Below are positions 8,938-18,182 of a DNA stretch of 64,000 nt, one piece after another (within the stretch, counting starts at the first letter, position 1; every line of letters begins with the position of its first letter). The stretch covers positions 208,028-272,027 of the forward strand of contig NZ_QAYC01000005.1 in the NCBI RefSeq assembly GCF_003053725.1. Direction: 5' to 3'. The stretch is from Rhodovulum kholense. GTDB lineage: Bacteria; Pseudomonadota; Alphaproteobacteria; Rhodobacterales; Rhodobacteraceae. Under the pieces are notes generated by a model. The model saw only the letters and a program-made list of their open reading frames with translations. It searched no databases and was not told where the DNA came from. A program made the translations under genes and the position numbers.

Positions 8938-9777
8938 TCAGTCGGTCCCGGCCGTCCTGCCGGCGGACCGCAAGGGGACTCCGAGGTCGGGGGTCGCGTC
9001 GATCAGCCTCCGGGCAAAGGCGGTGCGGGGAGCGTCGAAGATCTGCGCGGCCGGTCCTTCCTCGACCAGACGTCCCTGACGGATCAGCGCGATCCGGTCG
9101 CAGAGGTAACGCACCACGGCCAGATCGTGGCTGATGAACAGATAGCCGACGCCCAGCCGGTCCTGCAGCTCGATCAGCAGGTTCAGCACCTGAGCCTGCG
9201 CCGAGACGTCGAGCGCCGAGGTGGGCTCGTCCAGCAGCAACAGCTCGGGCCCCGCCGCCAGCGCGCGGGCGATCCCGATCCGCTGGCGCTGGCCGCCGGA
9301 CAGCTCGTGGGGAAACCGGCGCAGGTGATCGGGCCTCAGCCCGACCGTCTCGATCAGCTCGGCCACCCGCGCGCGCCGTCCGCGCCGGTCGAGCCCGACG
9401 GTGTCGCGATGCACCAGCATCGGCTCGGTCACGATCTCTTCGGCGGTCATGCGCGGGTTCAGCGCGGCCTGCGGGTCCTGGAACACGATCTGAACCCGGG
9501 CGCGGAAGGCGCGCAGCGCGCCCGGCCCGAACCGGGCCACATCGGCGCCGCGATAGAGGATCTGGCCCGCATCGGGGCGCTCGAGCCGCAGGATGACGCG
9601 GGTCAGGGTGGACTTGCCCGCACCGCTTTCGCCGACGATCCCGAGGCTTTCGCCCCGGGCGATCCGCAGGTTGACGCCATCGAGCGCCACCACCTCGGGG
9701 CTGCGGGCCAGCAGGCTGCGGCGCGGCCGGTAGAGGCGCGAGACGCCGCGCAGCTCCAGAAGCGGCGGATCAGCCAT
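8938..9777 (-). CDS. Oligopeptide-type ABC transporter ATPase 2 (DppF/OppF-like)
   Basis: 279 residues from the ATG at 9777. Walker A is GESGAGKST, the signature LSGGQRQRIGIARAL, Walker B LLLLDEPTSALD and the H-loop FISHD. VQIVFQDPQAALNPRMT is typical of the peptide/nickel uptake family. The start overlaps the expected stop of the preceding ATPase gene (TGA at 9772-9770). In the sequence as given the preceding gene reads straight into this one without a stop, because of a 1-nt frameshift near 9899. It would pair with the other ATPase to drive the two permeases encoded upstream. Confidence 0.88.
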   Translation of the reverse strand: MADPPLLELRGVSRLYRPRRSLLARSPEVVALDGVNLRIARGESLGIVGESGAGKSTLTRVILRLERPDAGQILYRGADVARFGPGALRAFRARVQIVFQDPQAALNPRMTAEEIVTEPMLVHRDTVGLDRRGRRARVAELIETVGLRPDHLRRFPHELSGGQRQRIGIARALAAGPELLLLDEPTSALDVSAQAQVLNLLIELQDRLGVGYLFISHDLAVVRYLCDRIALIRQGRLVEEGPAAQIFDAPRTAFARRLIDATPDLGVPLRSAGRTAGTD

Positions 9778-10776
9778 GGGTGGGCCCGTCCGCATGGGCG
9801 CAGGCGACGGCATGGCCCGCGCCAAGGGGGCGCAGCGGGGGCCGGGCGGCGCGGCAGGCGGGGGCCGTCCCGGGGCAGCGGGGCGCGAAGCGACAGCCGG
9901 GGGCGGGGCCAGGAGGTCGGGCACGGTGCCGGGCAGGGCGCTCAGCGTGCCGCGCGGGGTGTGCCGCCCCGGAACTGCGGCCATCAGCGCGCGGGTATAG
10001 GGATGGGCCGGGCGGTCCAGCACCTCGACGACCGGGCCGGTCTCGACGATGCTGCCCGCATACATCACCGCGACATGGCTGCAGGCCCGGGCCACCACGC
10101 CCATGCTGTGGGTGATCAGGATCATGCCGAGGCCGCGATCGGCCGCCATGCCCTGCATCAGCGCGAGGATCTGCGCCTGAACGGGCAGGTCGAGCGCCGA
10201 TGTGGGCTCGTCGGCGATCAGCAGGTCGGGCGCGCCGATCAGCGCCATGGCGATCAGCACCCGCTGCCGCATCCCGCCCGAGAATTCGTGCGGCCAGGCG
10301 CTCAGCCTCTGGCGCGCCGAGGCGATCCCGACCCGGTCGAGCATCGTGGCCGCCAGCGCCCGGGCGGCCGTCCGGGCGGGGCCGGGGCCCAGCAGCGCGG
10401 GATCGTGGCGGGCCGCGGCCAGCGCCACGTCCGCCAGCTGATCGCCGATCCGCATCGTCGGGTTCAGGCTGGTGGCGGGGTCCTGCAGGATCATCCCGAT
10501 CCGGCGGCCGCGCAGCGCGCGCATCCGGGGTTCGGACAGCGCCATCAGGTCCTCGCCGTCCAGCCGCACCTCGCCCGCCGGATACTGCGCGGGCGGGCAG
10601 GGCACCAGGCGCGCGACGGACAGCCCGGTCAGCGTCTTGCCGCAGCCGGATTCGCCCACCAGACCCCAGATCTCGCCCCGCGCGATCCGGAGGGCGACGC
10701 CGTTCAGCACCTGCACCGGGCCGTCGCGGGTCGCCATCGTCAGATGCAGGTCGCGGATTTCCAGCAGCGGAGGCAT
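9770..10776 (-). CDS. Oligopeptide-type ABC transporter ATPase 1 (DppD/OppD-like), frameshifted near 3' end
   Basis: It starts at the ATG at 10776 (MPPLLEIRDLHLTMATRDG), overlapping the permease stop as ATGA. Walker A is GESGCGKT, the signature FSGGMRQRVLIAMAL, Walker B LLIADEPTSALD and the H-loop LITHS. The family's C-terminal cysteine block, GCRFAPRCPGTAPACRAA, lies in the next frame and ends at the TGA at 9772-9770. One extra C in the C5 run (G5 at 9899-9903 on the plus strand) would restore a normal protein of about 335 residues. As written, the frame instead runs on into the downstream ATPase. A sequencing error or a recent mutation is likelier than a designed fusion. Confidence 0.85.
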
Positions 10777-11654
10777 CAGCGGCCTCCGCGCGGATCGAGG
10801 CTGTCGCGCAGCCCGTCGCCCAAGAGGTTGAAGCCGAAGACCGCGACGAAGATCGCAAGGCCCGGGGCCATCGCCACCCACCACATGTCGGGCATGTAGG
10901 CCCGCGCCGTGGCCAGCATCGTGCCCCATTCCGGCACCGGCGGCCGCACCCCGATGCCGATGAAGCCAAGCCCGGCCACCATCAGGATCGCAAAGCCCAT
11001 GTCGAGCGACATCTTGACGATCACCGGCGAGACGCAATCGGGCAGGATGTGGCGGACCAGCACCCGCGCTTGCGAGGCGCCCATCGCGCGGGCGGCGGTG
11101 ACATGGGGGCGCTCGCGCGCGGCCAGCACCTCGCCACGCAGGAGCCGCGCGTAGCCCGGCCACCAGCCCAGCGCCAGCGCCAGCACCATGTTCTGGAACC
11201 CCGGCCCCAGCACGGCCGCTACGGTCATGGCAAGGATCAGGTTCGGAACGATCAGCATGAGGTCGGTCAGCCGCATCAGGATCTCGTCGATCCAGCCGCC
11301 GAGAAATCCGGCGATGCCGCCGATCAGAATGCCGGTGGTGCCGCCGATCAGCACCACGGAAAAGCCTGCCAGCACCGAGGCCCGGGCGCCCGCAAGCGTC
11401 AGCGACAGCACGTCCTGGCCCAGCTCGTTGGTGCCGAAGGGATGGGCGGCCGAGGGCGGCTGAAACCGGGCGGCGGTGTCGATGCCGCCCGCGACATGGG
11501 CGGGATAGGGCGCGAGAAGCGGGCCGAAAAGGGCGAGGGCCAGCACCAGCGCCACGAGCCCCGCGCCCAGCAGCGACAGCCGGTTCCGCCCGAAGCGGCG
11601 CAGGGCGCGCGGGCGGCGGGCGGCGGGCCTCGGCGGGCGGGTCCCGGCCGTCAT
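10776..11654 (-). CDS. Oligopeptide-type ABC transporter permease 2 (DppC-like)
   Basis: 292 residues from the ATG at 11654, overlapping the upstream permease stop as ATGA. An Arg-rich N-terminus precedes the first membrane helix (LLGAGLVALVLALALFGPLLAPY). HPFGTNELGQDVLSLTLAGA is the DppC/OppC hallmark. The EAA-type loop that contacts the ATPase is HVTAARAMGASQARVLVRHI. About six membrane spans are visible. It is encoded in order SBP, DppB-like, DppC-like, ATPase, ATPase. Confidence 0.93.
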   Translation of the reverse strand: MTAGTRPPRPAARRPRALRRFGRNRLSLLGAGLVALVLALALFGPLLAPYPAHVAGGIDTAARFQPPSAAHPFGTNELGQDVLSLTLAGARASVLAGFSVVLIGGTTGILIGGIAGFLGGWIDEILMRLTDLMLIVPNLILAMTVAAVLGPGFQNMVLALALGWWPGYARLLRGEVLAARERPHVTAARAMGASQARVLVRHILPDCVSPVIVKMSLDMGFAILMVAGLGFIGIGVRPPVPEWGTMLATARAYMPDMWWVAMAPGLAIFVAVFGFNLLGDGLRDSLDPRGGR

Positions 11655-12658
11655 TCGTAGCGCACCCGGGGGTCGATCAGCCCGTAGGCCAGGTCGACCG
11701 CCAGATTGACCGCGACGAAGATCAGCCCGGTGACCAGCGCCACCCCGATCACCGGCATCATGTCCTGGCTGAGGATGGCGCGGGTGGCGTAAAGCCCGAG
11801 CCCGGGCCAGTCGAAGACCGTCTCGACCAGCACGGTGCCGCCCAGCAGCCAGCCGAAATAGAGCCCGATCACCGTCAGCGTGGCCGAGACCGCGTTGCGG
11901 CCGATGGTCTTGATCAGGATCTTGCGGCGCGGCAGGCCCAGCGCGCGGGCGGCGGTCACATAATCCTGCGCCATGACCTCGATCGCCGAGGCGCGCATCA
12001 TCCGCAGGATCGCCGCCAGCGGCGACAACGACAGCGCCAGCGCGGGCAGCGCGAGATGGCGGCAGGCAGCACCCAGCGTGGCCCAGTCGCCTGCCAGCGC
12101 CGCGTCGAGGGTGACGAGCCCCGTCACCCGGGGCGGCGGCAGGGTCACGACGGGCAATTGCCCGCCCAGCGGCAGCCACATCAGCCAGATCGCGAAGACC
12201 AGTTGCAGCAGCAGCCCCAGAAAGAACCGCGGCATCGAGATCGCGCCGATGGCCAGCACCTGGCCAAGCCGGTCGGGCCAGCGGTTCTGCCAGAGCGCGG
12301 TCAGAAGCCCCAGCGGCAGCCCCAGCGCGATGGCCAGCGCCATCGCCGCCAGCACCAGTTCCAGCGTCGCGGGCAGATAGATGGCGATGTCTTCGGCGAC
12401 CGGGCGCCGGGTCATCAGCGAGCGCCCCAGATCGCCCCGGGCCAGCCCCGCGACATAGCTCAGGTACTGGTCCCAGACCGGCCGGTCGAGCCCGAATTCC
12501 TGCGCCAGCGCCGCGCGTTCGGCCAGCGTCGCGTTGGGGCCCGCGGCCAGCCCCACCGGGTCGCCGGGCAGCAGCCGGGCAATGACGAACATGATCGCCG
12601 TCAGCCCGACCAGCACCGGACCCAGCATCAGAAGGCGGCGAAAAAGAAAGCGAAGCAT
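11651..12658 (-). CDS. Oligopeptide-type ABC transporter permease 1 (DppB-like)
   Basis: 335 residues. It begins MLRFLFRRLLMLGPVLVG and contains ARLLPGDPVGLAAGPNAT, the DppB/OppB 'PGDP' signature. Six membrane segments are visible, and the ATPase-contact loop is DYVTAARALGLPRRKILIKT. The periplasmic loop between about residues 165 and 200 is longer than usual (VVTLPPPRVTG). It lies 84 nt downstream of the binding-protein gene, so it belongs to the same operon. Confidence 0.93.
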   Translation of the reverse strand: MLRFLFRRLLMLGPVLVGLTAIMFVIARLLPGDPVGLAAGPNATLAERAALAQEFGLDRPVWDQYLSYVAGLARGDLGRSLMTRRPVAEDIAIYLPATLELVLAAMALAIALGLPLGLLTALWQNRWPDRLGQVLAIGAISMPRFFLGLLLQLVFAIWLMWLPLGGQLPVVTLPPPRVTGLVTLDAALAGDWATLGAACRHLALPALALSLSPLAAILRMMRASAIEVMAQDYVTAARALGLPRRKILIKTIGRNAVSATLTVIGLYFGWLLGGTVLVETVFDWPGLGLYATRAILSQDMMPVIGVALVTGLIFVAVNLAVDLAYGLIDPRVRYE

Positions 12659-12742
12659 TCAGCGGGTCTCGGGGCAAAGAGGCCGTCGGCGGACCCCGGT
12701 CGCCAGATGCGCCCGGGGCGGGGGGGGCGGGCGCGTCCGGGC

Positions 12743-14314
12743 TCAGACCAGCGACAGCGGCCAGCACTCGATGGCATTCGCGGCGACCGGTGTGAAGACA
12801 TGGCCCTGCACCGCGTCGCGGAAGCCGAGCTTGCGCCGCTCCTGCACCCCGAAGAGATCGGGCGCATCGGCGACCACCTTGCGCTGGAAGTCGCCATAGA
12901 TCGCCTTGCGGGCCTCGATGTCGGTTTCGGTGCGGCCCGCCTCGATCAGCCGGTCGACTTCGGGGTCGGCAAAGACCGGGTTCTGCCAGTTGCCGTTCGA
13001 GGCCGAATGATAGGCGGCATAGGCGAAATTGTCCGGGTCGCCGTAATTCGCAGTCTGATAGACCGGGAAGAAGTCCGGCAGTGTATCGGGGCTGGCGCAG
13101 GCGGCGATCATTTCGGGCCAGCGCATCGGCTGGATTTCAAGCGTTATGTTCAGCGCCCTGAGGCTGTCCAGCAGCACCAGCGCATAGCGCCGTTGCTGTT
13201 CGAGATTGGCGGAATAGACGATCTTCAGCGAGATCCCGCCCTCGGGCGTCGCGGTCCGCGCCAGATGGGCACGGGCGGCGTCGGGGTCGTGGCGGGGCAC
13301 CGCCAGGTCCGGGTCGTGCCCCAGGATGCCCAGGGGCAACGGGCCGACCATCAGATCGGCATACCCGGCGGTATCGCGCAGCGCGTCGTAATCGAGCGCA
13401 TGGGAAATCGCGCGGCGCATGTTGATATCGGCCAGCGGGCCGCGGCGGGTGTTCATCTTGATCGTGAAGGTGCGGTATTCTGGTTGGATCACCCGCACCA
13501 CGCCCGGCGCGCCTTCCAGCGCGTCCATGTCCTCCGAGGTCAGGTCCAGCGCGACATTGATCTCGCCCCGTTGCAGCAACAGCCGCTCGGTTGCACCCTC
13601 CCGGGCGATGCGCCAGATCACGCCGTCGAGATTGCCGCCGCCGCCCTGCCAGGCGGTCGGGGCCCGGACAAAGCGGTAAAGCGCGCCGGGCTGGGCCTGC
13701 TTCAGCGCGAAGGGACCCGAGCCCGCGGTCTGCGTCATCAGCCAGCTCTGGCCGTCATCCTCGCCCAGATGCGCCTCGACCGCGGCCTTCTCGACCACCG
13801 GGAACCAGGGCAGCACCTGCAGGAAGGCGGCGAAGGGCGCGGCCAGGGTCATTCGCACCGTCGCCGGGTCGACCGCCTCGAGCCCCCCGGGGGTGAGGAT
13901 GCCCCGCAGCATCCAGGAATTGCCCTTGGCCAGACGCAGTGCCCTCGCGAAGGAATAGACCACGTCCTCGGCGGTCACCGGGGCGCCGGAGTGAAACCGC
14001 GCCGCCGGGTCCAGGTGGAACTCATGCGTCATCCCGTCGGCCGAGCTGTCCCAGCTGCGGGCGAGTCCCGGCACCGGACGGGGCGGATTGCCCGAGACGC
14101 GCAGCAGCGGATCGTAGACATTGCGCATGAAGAAGGCGGGGGCATAGCCGGTTGCGGTGTGCGGGTCGAGATTGGGAAAATCCTGCCCCGAGGCGATCAC
14201 CAGAACCCGGGGCGCCTGGGCGCGAAGGCGGCCTGGCAGGGCAGCCCCGGCAACCCCCGCTCCGGCCAGCAGGAACAGGTCGCGCCGGTTGAGCGCGCGA
14301 AACGGGTCGGTCAT
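12743..14314 (-). CDS. Oligopeptide/opine-type ABC transporter substrate-binding protein
   Basis: SBP family 5 periplasmic protein of 523 residues. The N-terminus NRRDLFLLAGAGVAGAALPG looks like a Tat signal (twin Arg then hydrophobic core). The mature part has NLDPHTATGYAPAFFMRNVYD, FHSGAPVTAEDVVYSFARAL and DINMRRAISHALDYDALRD, all standard for DppA/OppA homologues. It heads the transporter operon. An adjacent IclR regulator and a three-subunit amine oxidase suggest the ligand is an amino-acid derivative, opine or small peptide; this is inference. Confidence 0.92.
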   Translation of the reverse strand: MTDPFRALNRRDLFLLAGAGVAGAALPGRLRAQAPRVLVIASGQDFPNLDPHTATGYAPAFFMRNVYDPLLRVSGNPPRPVPGLARSWDSSADGMTHEFHLDPAARFHSGAPVTAEDVVYSFARALRLAKGNSWMLRGILTPGGLEAVDPATVRMTLAAPFAAFLQVLPWFPVVEKAAVEAHLGEDDGQSWLMTQTAGSGPFALKQAQPGALYRFVRAPTAWQGGGGNLDGVIWRIAREGATERLLLQRGEINVALDLTSEDMDALEGAPGVVRVIQPEYRTFTIKMNTRRGPLADINMRRAISHALDYDALRDTAGYADLMVGPLPLGILGHDPDLAVPRHDPDAARAHLARTATPEGGISLKIVYSANLEQQRRYALVLLDSLRALNITLEIQPMRWPEMIAACASPDTLPDFFPVYQTANYGDPDNFAYAAYHSASNGNWQNPVFADPEVDRLIEAGRTETDIEARKAIYGDFQRKVVADAPDLFGVQERRKLGFRDAVQGHVFTPVAANAIECWPLSLV

Positions 14315-14418
14315 GATGTGGTCTCCGAGTTGAACGCGCCCGTTCCGGGTCTCGTTTTGCGACGTCGATCTTTCGCGGTCTGGATAGGCGACCGCTGCGT
14401 CACCTTCATCTCAAACGA

Positions 14419-14436
14419 CACGGCAGATCTGCCGTG
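14419..14436. promoter_or_regulatory. 18-bp perfect palindrome upstream of the ABC operon
   Basis: CACGGCAGATCTGCCGTG is fully self-complementary and lies 105-122 nt before the substrate-binding protein start, between that gene and the iclR stop. It looks like an operator half-pair for a dimeric regulator. The local IclR protein is a candidate, although its own promoter carries a different palindrome. Confidence 0.45.
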
Positions 14437-14573
14437 GCACGATGTCGCGGCGATCTCGGGCGCAACGCCGCATCGGGTCGGCGGGGCGCGTCCGCACTTC
14501 GGCGGGATCGTGCCGCGCCGCAGGATGAGGCCTTGAAAAAAACTGGTCAAAGCCCGGATGTCTGGCCGCCAGC

Positions 14574-15323
14574 TTACGCGGGAACCCTGCGTTCGGCCGC
14601 GCGGAACAGCGGATCGCCCACCGCTTCGGCGATGCCTCCGGCGCTGTCGAGCATCGCGTCGATCATGGTGTTGCGTTCGGCTTCCGAGACCAGATTATGC
14701 GGATAGACCAGGCAGAGGCTGACCGCCTCCGACGTCACCGGATCGCCCACCGCGACGGCCAGCCCGTCGACCCCGGGCGTGGTTTCCTGAGACGAGAAGG
14801 AATAGCCGGTGCGGCGGATCCTTTCGAGCTGGGACGCAAGCCGTTCGGCGACGGGGCCGTCGGGATAAAGCAGGGCAACCTCGGCCGGGGCCAGCCGCGC
14901 CAGCAGGCTGCGCCCGGTGGCACAACGCTCGGCCGGAAGCTTGTTGCCGACGCTGGCGCCGACGCGCAGCGCGTTCGTGCCCTCGAAATCGGCGATGGCC
15001 AGAACCTGGCGGCCGTCGCGGATCGACACATAGCCGGTATGGCCGAAGGCCTGGCTCAGCTCATGGACGGCGGCCCGGGCCCTCCCGATCACGCCCGAGG
15101 AATAGCGGAACGCGGCCGAGAGGTTCAGCATCATGCGGCCCGGCCGGTGGCGGCGGCTGCCGCCGATCTCTTCGAGCATCCCGGTCTCGCGCATCGACTT
15201 CAGCAGGCGCGAGGCCGAGGCCTTCGGCAACCCCAGCCGTTCGGACACCTCTGACACCGTCAGGTCGGTGCAGTTATTGCCGAAACAGCGCAGCACCAGT
15301 GCCGCATTCTCCAGTATCGTCAT
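14574..15323 (-). CDS. IclR-family transcriptional regulator
   Basis: 249 residues from the ATG at 15323 (MTILENAALVLRCFG). The winged helix is DLTVSEVSERLGLPKASASRLLKSM, and the IclR effector domain includes LPAERCATGRSLLARL and DGLAVAVGDPV. The frame stays open to 15371, but the extra 16 codons would be built from a GGAAC/GTTCC palindrome typical of an operator, so I prefer the shorter start. It is divergent from kamA and next to the transporter and oxidase genes it may control. Confidence 0.88.
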   Translation of the reverse strand: MTILENAALVLRCFGNNCTDLTVSEVSERLGLPKASASRLLKSMRETGMLEEIGGSRRHRPGRMMLNLSAAFRYSSGVIGRARAAVHELSQAFGHTGYVSIRDGRQVLAIADFEGTNALRVGASVGNKLPAERCATGRSLLARLAPAEVALLYPDGPVAERLASQLERIRRTGYSFSSQETTPGVDGLAVAVGDPVTSEAVSLCLVYPHNLVSEAERNTMIDAMLDSAGGIAEAVGDPLFRAAERRVPA

Positions 15324-15343
15324 TCCACCAGTTCCAGAAAAGC

Positions 15344-15357
15344 GGAACAACCGTTCC
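15344..15357. promoter_or_regulatory. Probable IclR operator
   Basis: GGAACAACCGTTCC, with perfect 5-bp arms and a 4-bp spacer, lies 21 nt upstream of the chosen iclR start. An additional GTTCC half-site is at 15331-15335. The short palindrome next to an IclR gene fits autoregulation and possible control of the divergent kamA. Confidence 0.5.
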
Positions 15358-15585
15358 ATTATTCGAAACAATTATCGGCCTGACGCGGCGCGTCAATCGT
15401 GAAATGGGTCGCAAATATGACAACGTCGCGGCGTTTTCCCGGATACTTGCGGCGGGACGGGCGGAATTCCGCCCGCGCGACCATTGAACTCGGGTGCGTT
15501 TGGCGTCATCCAGCCGACCTCGGGGTATACGAGCGCGCGGACGACCGACGCGCGACGGCCCGCTTCCCATCGGACCCTGCCTGCG

Positions 15586-16872
15586 ATGACCGAAGACCTC
15601 CTTTCCGATGCATCGACCGCCCGCGACGGCGGGGTCGGTTCCCGCGATGCGGTCCCGCCCGCCGCTTCGCCCGCCGCTCCGTCTGCCGCGTCCGCGCGGC
15701 GGCCGGGCTTCCCGTCGAGCCCCGAGGCGCGGGCCTTCCGGCGCCGGGTCTTTCCCGAGGCGACCGCGGCCGAGTGGAGCGACTGGCGCTGGCAGCTGCG
15801 CGCCCGGATCCGGTCGCTTGACGGGCTCGAACGGGTGTTTCGCCTCTCCGGGGACGAACGGGCCGCGGTCGCTCGGCACAAGGGCGGGCTGCCGGTCGGG
15901 ATCACACCCTATTATGCCAGCCTGATGGGAGCCGACGATCCGGCCGAGCCGCTGCGGCGCACCCATATTCCGGTCGGGCAGGAATATCTGCGCCTGCCGG
16001 GCGAATCCGACGACCCGCTGGGCGAGGACCCGGCCAGCGCCGTGCCGGGGCTCGTGCACCGCTATCCCGACCGCGCCCTGTTTCTGGCCACCGGCACCTG
16101 TTCGACCTATTGCCGCTATTGCACGCGCTCGCGGATGGTCGGCCAGACCGGGGGCGAACAGCAGATCTCGGCCCGCCACTGGGAGCGCGCCTTCGCCTAT
16201 ATCGAGGCCACGCCGCAGATCCGCGACGTGCTGGTGTCGGGCGGCGATCCGCTGACGCTGTCGGATGACAAGCTGGACTATCTTCTGGGGCGGCTGCGCG
16301 CGATCCCGCATGTCGAGTTCATCCGGATCGGCACCAAGGTGCCTCTGGTGCTGCCGATGCGGATCACCCGGGCGCTGACGCGGATGCTGCGCAAGCACCA
16401 TCCGCTGTGGATGTCGGTGCATTGCACCCATCCCGCCGAACTGACCCCCGAGGCGACCGAGGCGCTGACCCGGCTGGCCGATGCGGGCCTTCCGCTCGGC
16501 GCGCAGACCGTGCTGCTGAAGGGCATCAACGACAACGTCGAGACGCTGCGGACGCTTTACCGCGAGCTTCTGCGGCGGCGGGTCCGGCCCTATTACCTGC
16601 TGCAATGCGACCCGATCACCGGCTCGGGCCAGTTCCGCACCCCGGTCGAGACCGGGCTGGACCTCATCGACGGGTTGCGCGGCCATCTGACCGGTTATGC
16701 GGTGCCGCAGTTCATCATCGACGCGCCCGGTGGCGGCGGCAAGGTGGCGCTGGTGCCCGACCATGTCGAGGGGCGCGACGGCGACGACCTGCTGTTGCGC
16801 AATTTCGAGGGCCGGATCTACCGCTATCCCGATCCCGGCGGCCGGATCGGGACCGGAAAGCCGCACTCCTGA
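15586..16872 (+). CDS. kamA: Lysine 2,3-aminomutase-type radical SAM enzyme
   Basis: A PLP- and SAM-dependent radical enzyme interconverting an alpha-amino acid and its beta-isomer (L-lysine to L-beta-lysine in the type enzyme). 428 residues from the ATG at 15586; the frame opens at 15484. The radical-SAM cluster motif is CSTYCRYC (Cys172, 176, 179). DVLVSGGDPLTLSDDKLDYL and FIIDAPGGGGKVALVPDHV are strongly conserved in KAM. The two Asp that bind the lysine side chain in the clostridial enzyme are kept (QCD and IIDAPGG), which favours lysine over glutamate. No efp/epmA or ablB partner is nearby. It is longer than EpmB. Confidence 0.9.
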   Translation: MTEDLLSDASTARDGGVGSRDAVPPAASPAAPSAASARRPGFPSSPEARAFRRRVFPEATAAEWSDWRWQLRARIRSLDGLERVFRLSGDERAAVARHKGGLPVGITPYYASLMGADDPAEPLRRTHIPVGQEYLRLPGESDDPLGEDPASAVPGLVHRYPDRALFLATGTCSTYCRYCTRSRMVGQTGGEQQISARHWERAFAYIEATPQIRDVLVSGGDPLTLSDDKLDYLLGRLRAIPHVEFIRIGTKVPLVLPMRITRALTRMLRKHHPLWMSVHCTHPAELTPEATEALTRLADAGLPLGAQTVLLKGINDNVETLRTLYRELLRRRVRPYYLLQCDPITGSGQFRTPVETGLDLIDGLRGHLTGYAVPQFIIDAPGGGGKVALVPDHVEGRDGDDLLLRNFEGRIYRYPDPGGRIGTGKPHS

Positions 16873-17075
16873 GCCGGCCGGCCGGCGCCGGGGCGCGATC
16901 CCGAAGAGGCCCAGAATTCGCGCATGCCGGGCGCAGGGTCAGGCAGAGTCGCGCAGGGCCGGCTGGGAAATGCCGTCACCGGCCCGGGTCGCTCGACGGC
17001 GGGTCAGAATCCGGCTATCCGGGACCGAGGGAGGCCACGCCGTGCCCCGCTGGGGACGGGCACGAAAGGGCTAGG

Positions 17076-18182
17076 ATGGACAGCGAATACGCCATCATAG
17101 GCGGCGGAGTCGTCGGCCTTTCGGTCGCCTGGGGACTGCTGCTCCGGGGGCGTCGTGTCACGGTGATCGACGGCGGCGACGCGGCGCTCAGTGCCAGCCG
17201 CGGCAATTTCGGCCTGATCTGGGTGCAGGGCAAGGGCCTGACCGAGCCGCGCTATGCCCGCTGGACGCAACGCTCGGCCGCGGCCTGGGGCGGATTCGCG
17301 GCCGATCTGGCCCTTGCGGCCGGCCGGTCGGTCTGGGTCGAGCAAAAAGGCGGCTACGACATCCAGTTTACCGAAGCGGGGCTCGAGACCACGGCCGCGC
17401 GCTACGAGACGCTGAGGGCCGCGCTTGGCGGCGACTATCCGTTCGAGATCCTCGACACTGCCGCGCTGCGACGGGAAGAACCCGCGATCGGGCCGCGCGT
17501 GGCCGGGGCGATCCTGCACCGCCAGGACGGCCATGCCGATCCGCTGGGACTGCTGGCCGCGCTGAGCGAGGCGGTTCGGCGCGCGGGCGGCAGGGTGCTG
17601 ACCGGCCGGCAGGTGACCGGGGTCACCCGCAACGGGGCCTTCCGGCTGACCTGCGCCGACGGCACCGTCCTCGAGGCGGGCAAGGTGGTGCTGGCCGCCG
17701 GACTTGGCGCGGCGCGGCTGGGGCCTGCCTTCGGGTTTCGCGCCCCCGTGCGGCCGCAGCGCGGCCAGGTGCTGATCACCGAAAAGCTGCCCCGGCTTCT
17801 GAACCGGCCTTCGGTGTTCGCCCGGCAGGTGCCCGAGGGCGGCATCCAGATCGGGGCCACCAACGAAGAGGTGGGCTTTGACGACGGCGTGACCCGGTCC
17901 GGTCTGGCCCGGCTGGCCGCCGATGCGGTGGCGGCCTTTCCCCCGCTGGCACGGGTCCAGCTCTTGCGCAGCTGGGGCGCGCTTCGGGTGATGAGCCCGG
18001 ACGGGCTGCCGATCTATCAGGAAAGCGCCGCGATGCCCGGGGCTTATCTTGTGACCTGTCATTCCGGCATCACGCTGGCGGCGGCCCATGCGCGGTTTCT
18101 GCCCGACTGGCTCGAGGGGACCGATGCGGCCCCCAATCTGGAGGTATTCCGTGAAGACCGTTTCAACCTTCCTGTCGCTTGA
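17076..18182 (+). CDS. FAD-dependent amine/amino-acid oxidoreductase (DAO family), opine-oxidase-like beta subunit
   Basis: 368 residues. The N-terminal dinucleotide fold is YAIIGGGVVGLSVAWGLLLRG, with SASRGNFGLIWVQGKG just after. The DAO substrate domain has RPQRGQVLITEKLPRLLN and, near the end, HSGITLAAAHARFLPDWL. It would oxidise a secondary amine or D-amino acid. The 2Fe-2S and FAD/BFD subunit genes overlap or abut it downstream, the architecture of octopine/nopaline oxidase and D-hydroxyproline dehydrogenase complexes. The substrate is unknown. Confidence 0.88.
   Translation: MDSEYAIIGGGVVGLSVAWGLLLRGRRVTVIDGGDAALSASRGNFGLIWVQGKGLTEPRYARWTQRSAAAWGGFAADLALAAGRSVWVEQKGGYDIQFTEAGLETTAARYETLRAALGGDYPFEILDTAALRREEPAIGPRVAGAILHRQDGHADPLGLLAALSEAVRRAGGRVLTGRQVTGVTRNGAFRLTCADGTVLEAGKVVLAAGLGAARLGPAFGFRAPVRPQRGQVLITEKLPRLLNRPSVFARQVPEGGIQIGATNEEVGFDDGVTRSGLARLAADAVAAFPPLARVQLLRSWGALRVMSPDGLPIYQESAAMPGAYLVTCHSGITLAAAHARFLPDWLEGTDAAPNLEVFREDRFNLPVA

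Noticed and set aside
8938..10776. Genuine fused double-ATPase ABC protein
   Set aside because: The normal C-terminal Cys block and stop of the first ATPase are intact one frame over and the second start codon is in place, so a 1-nt indel explains the fusion better.
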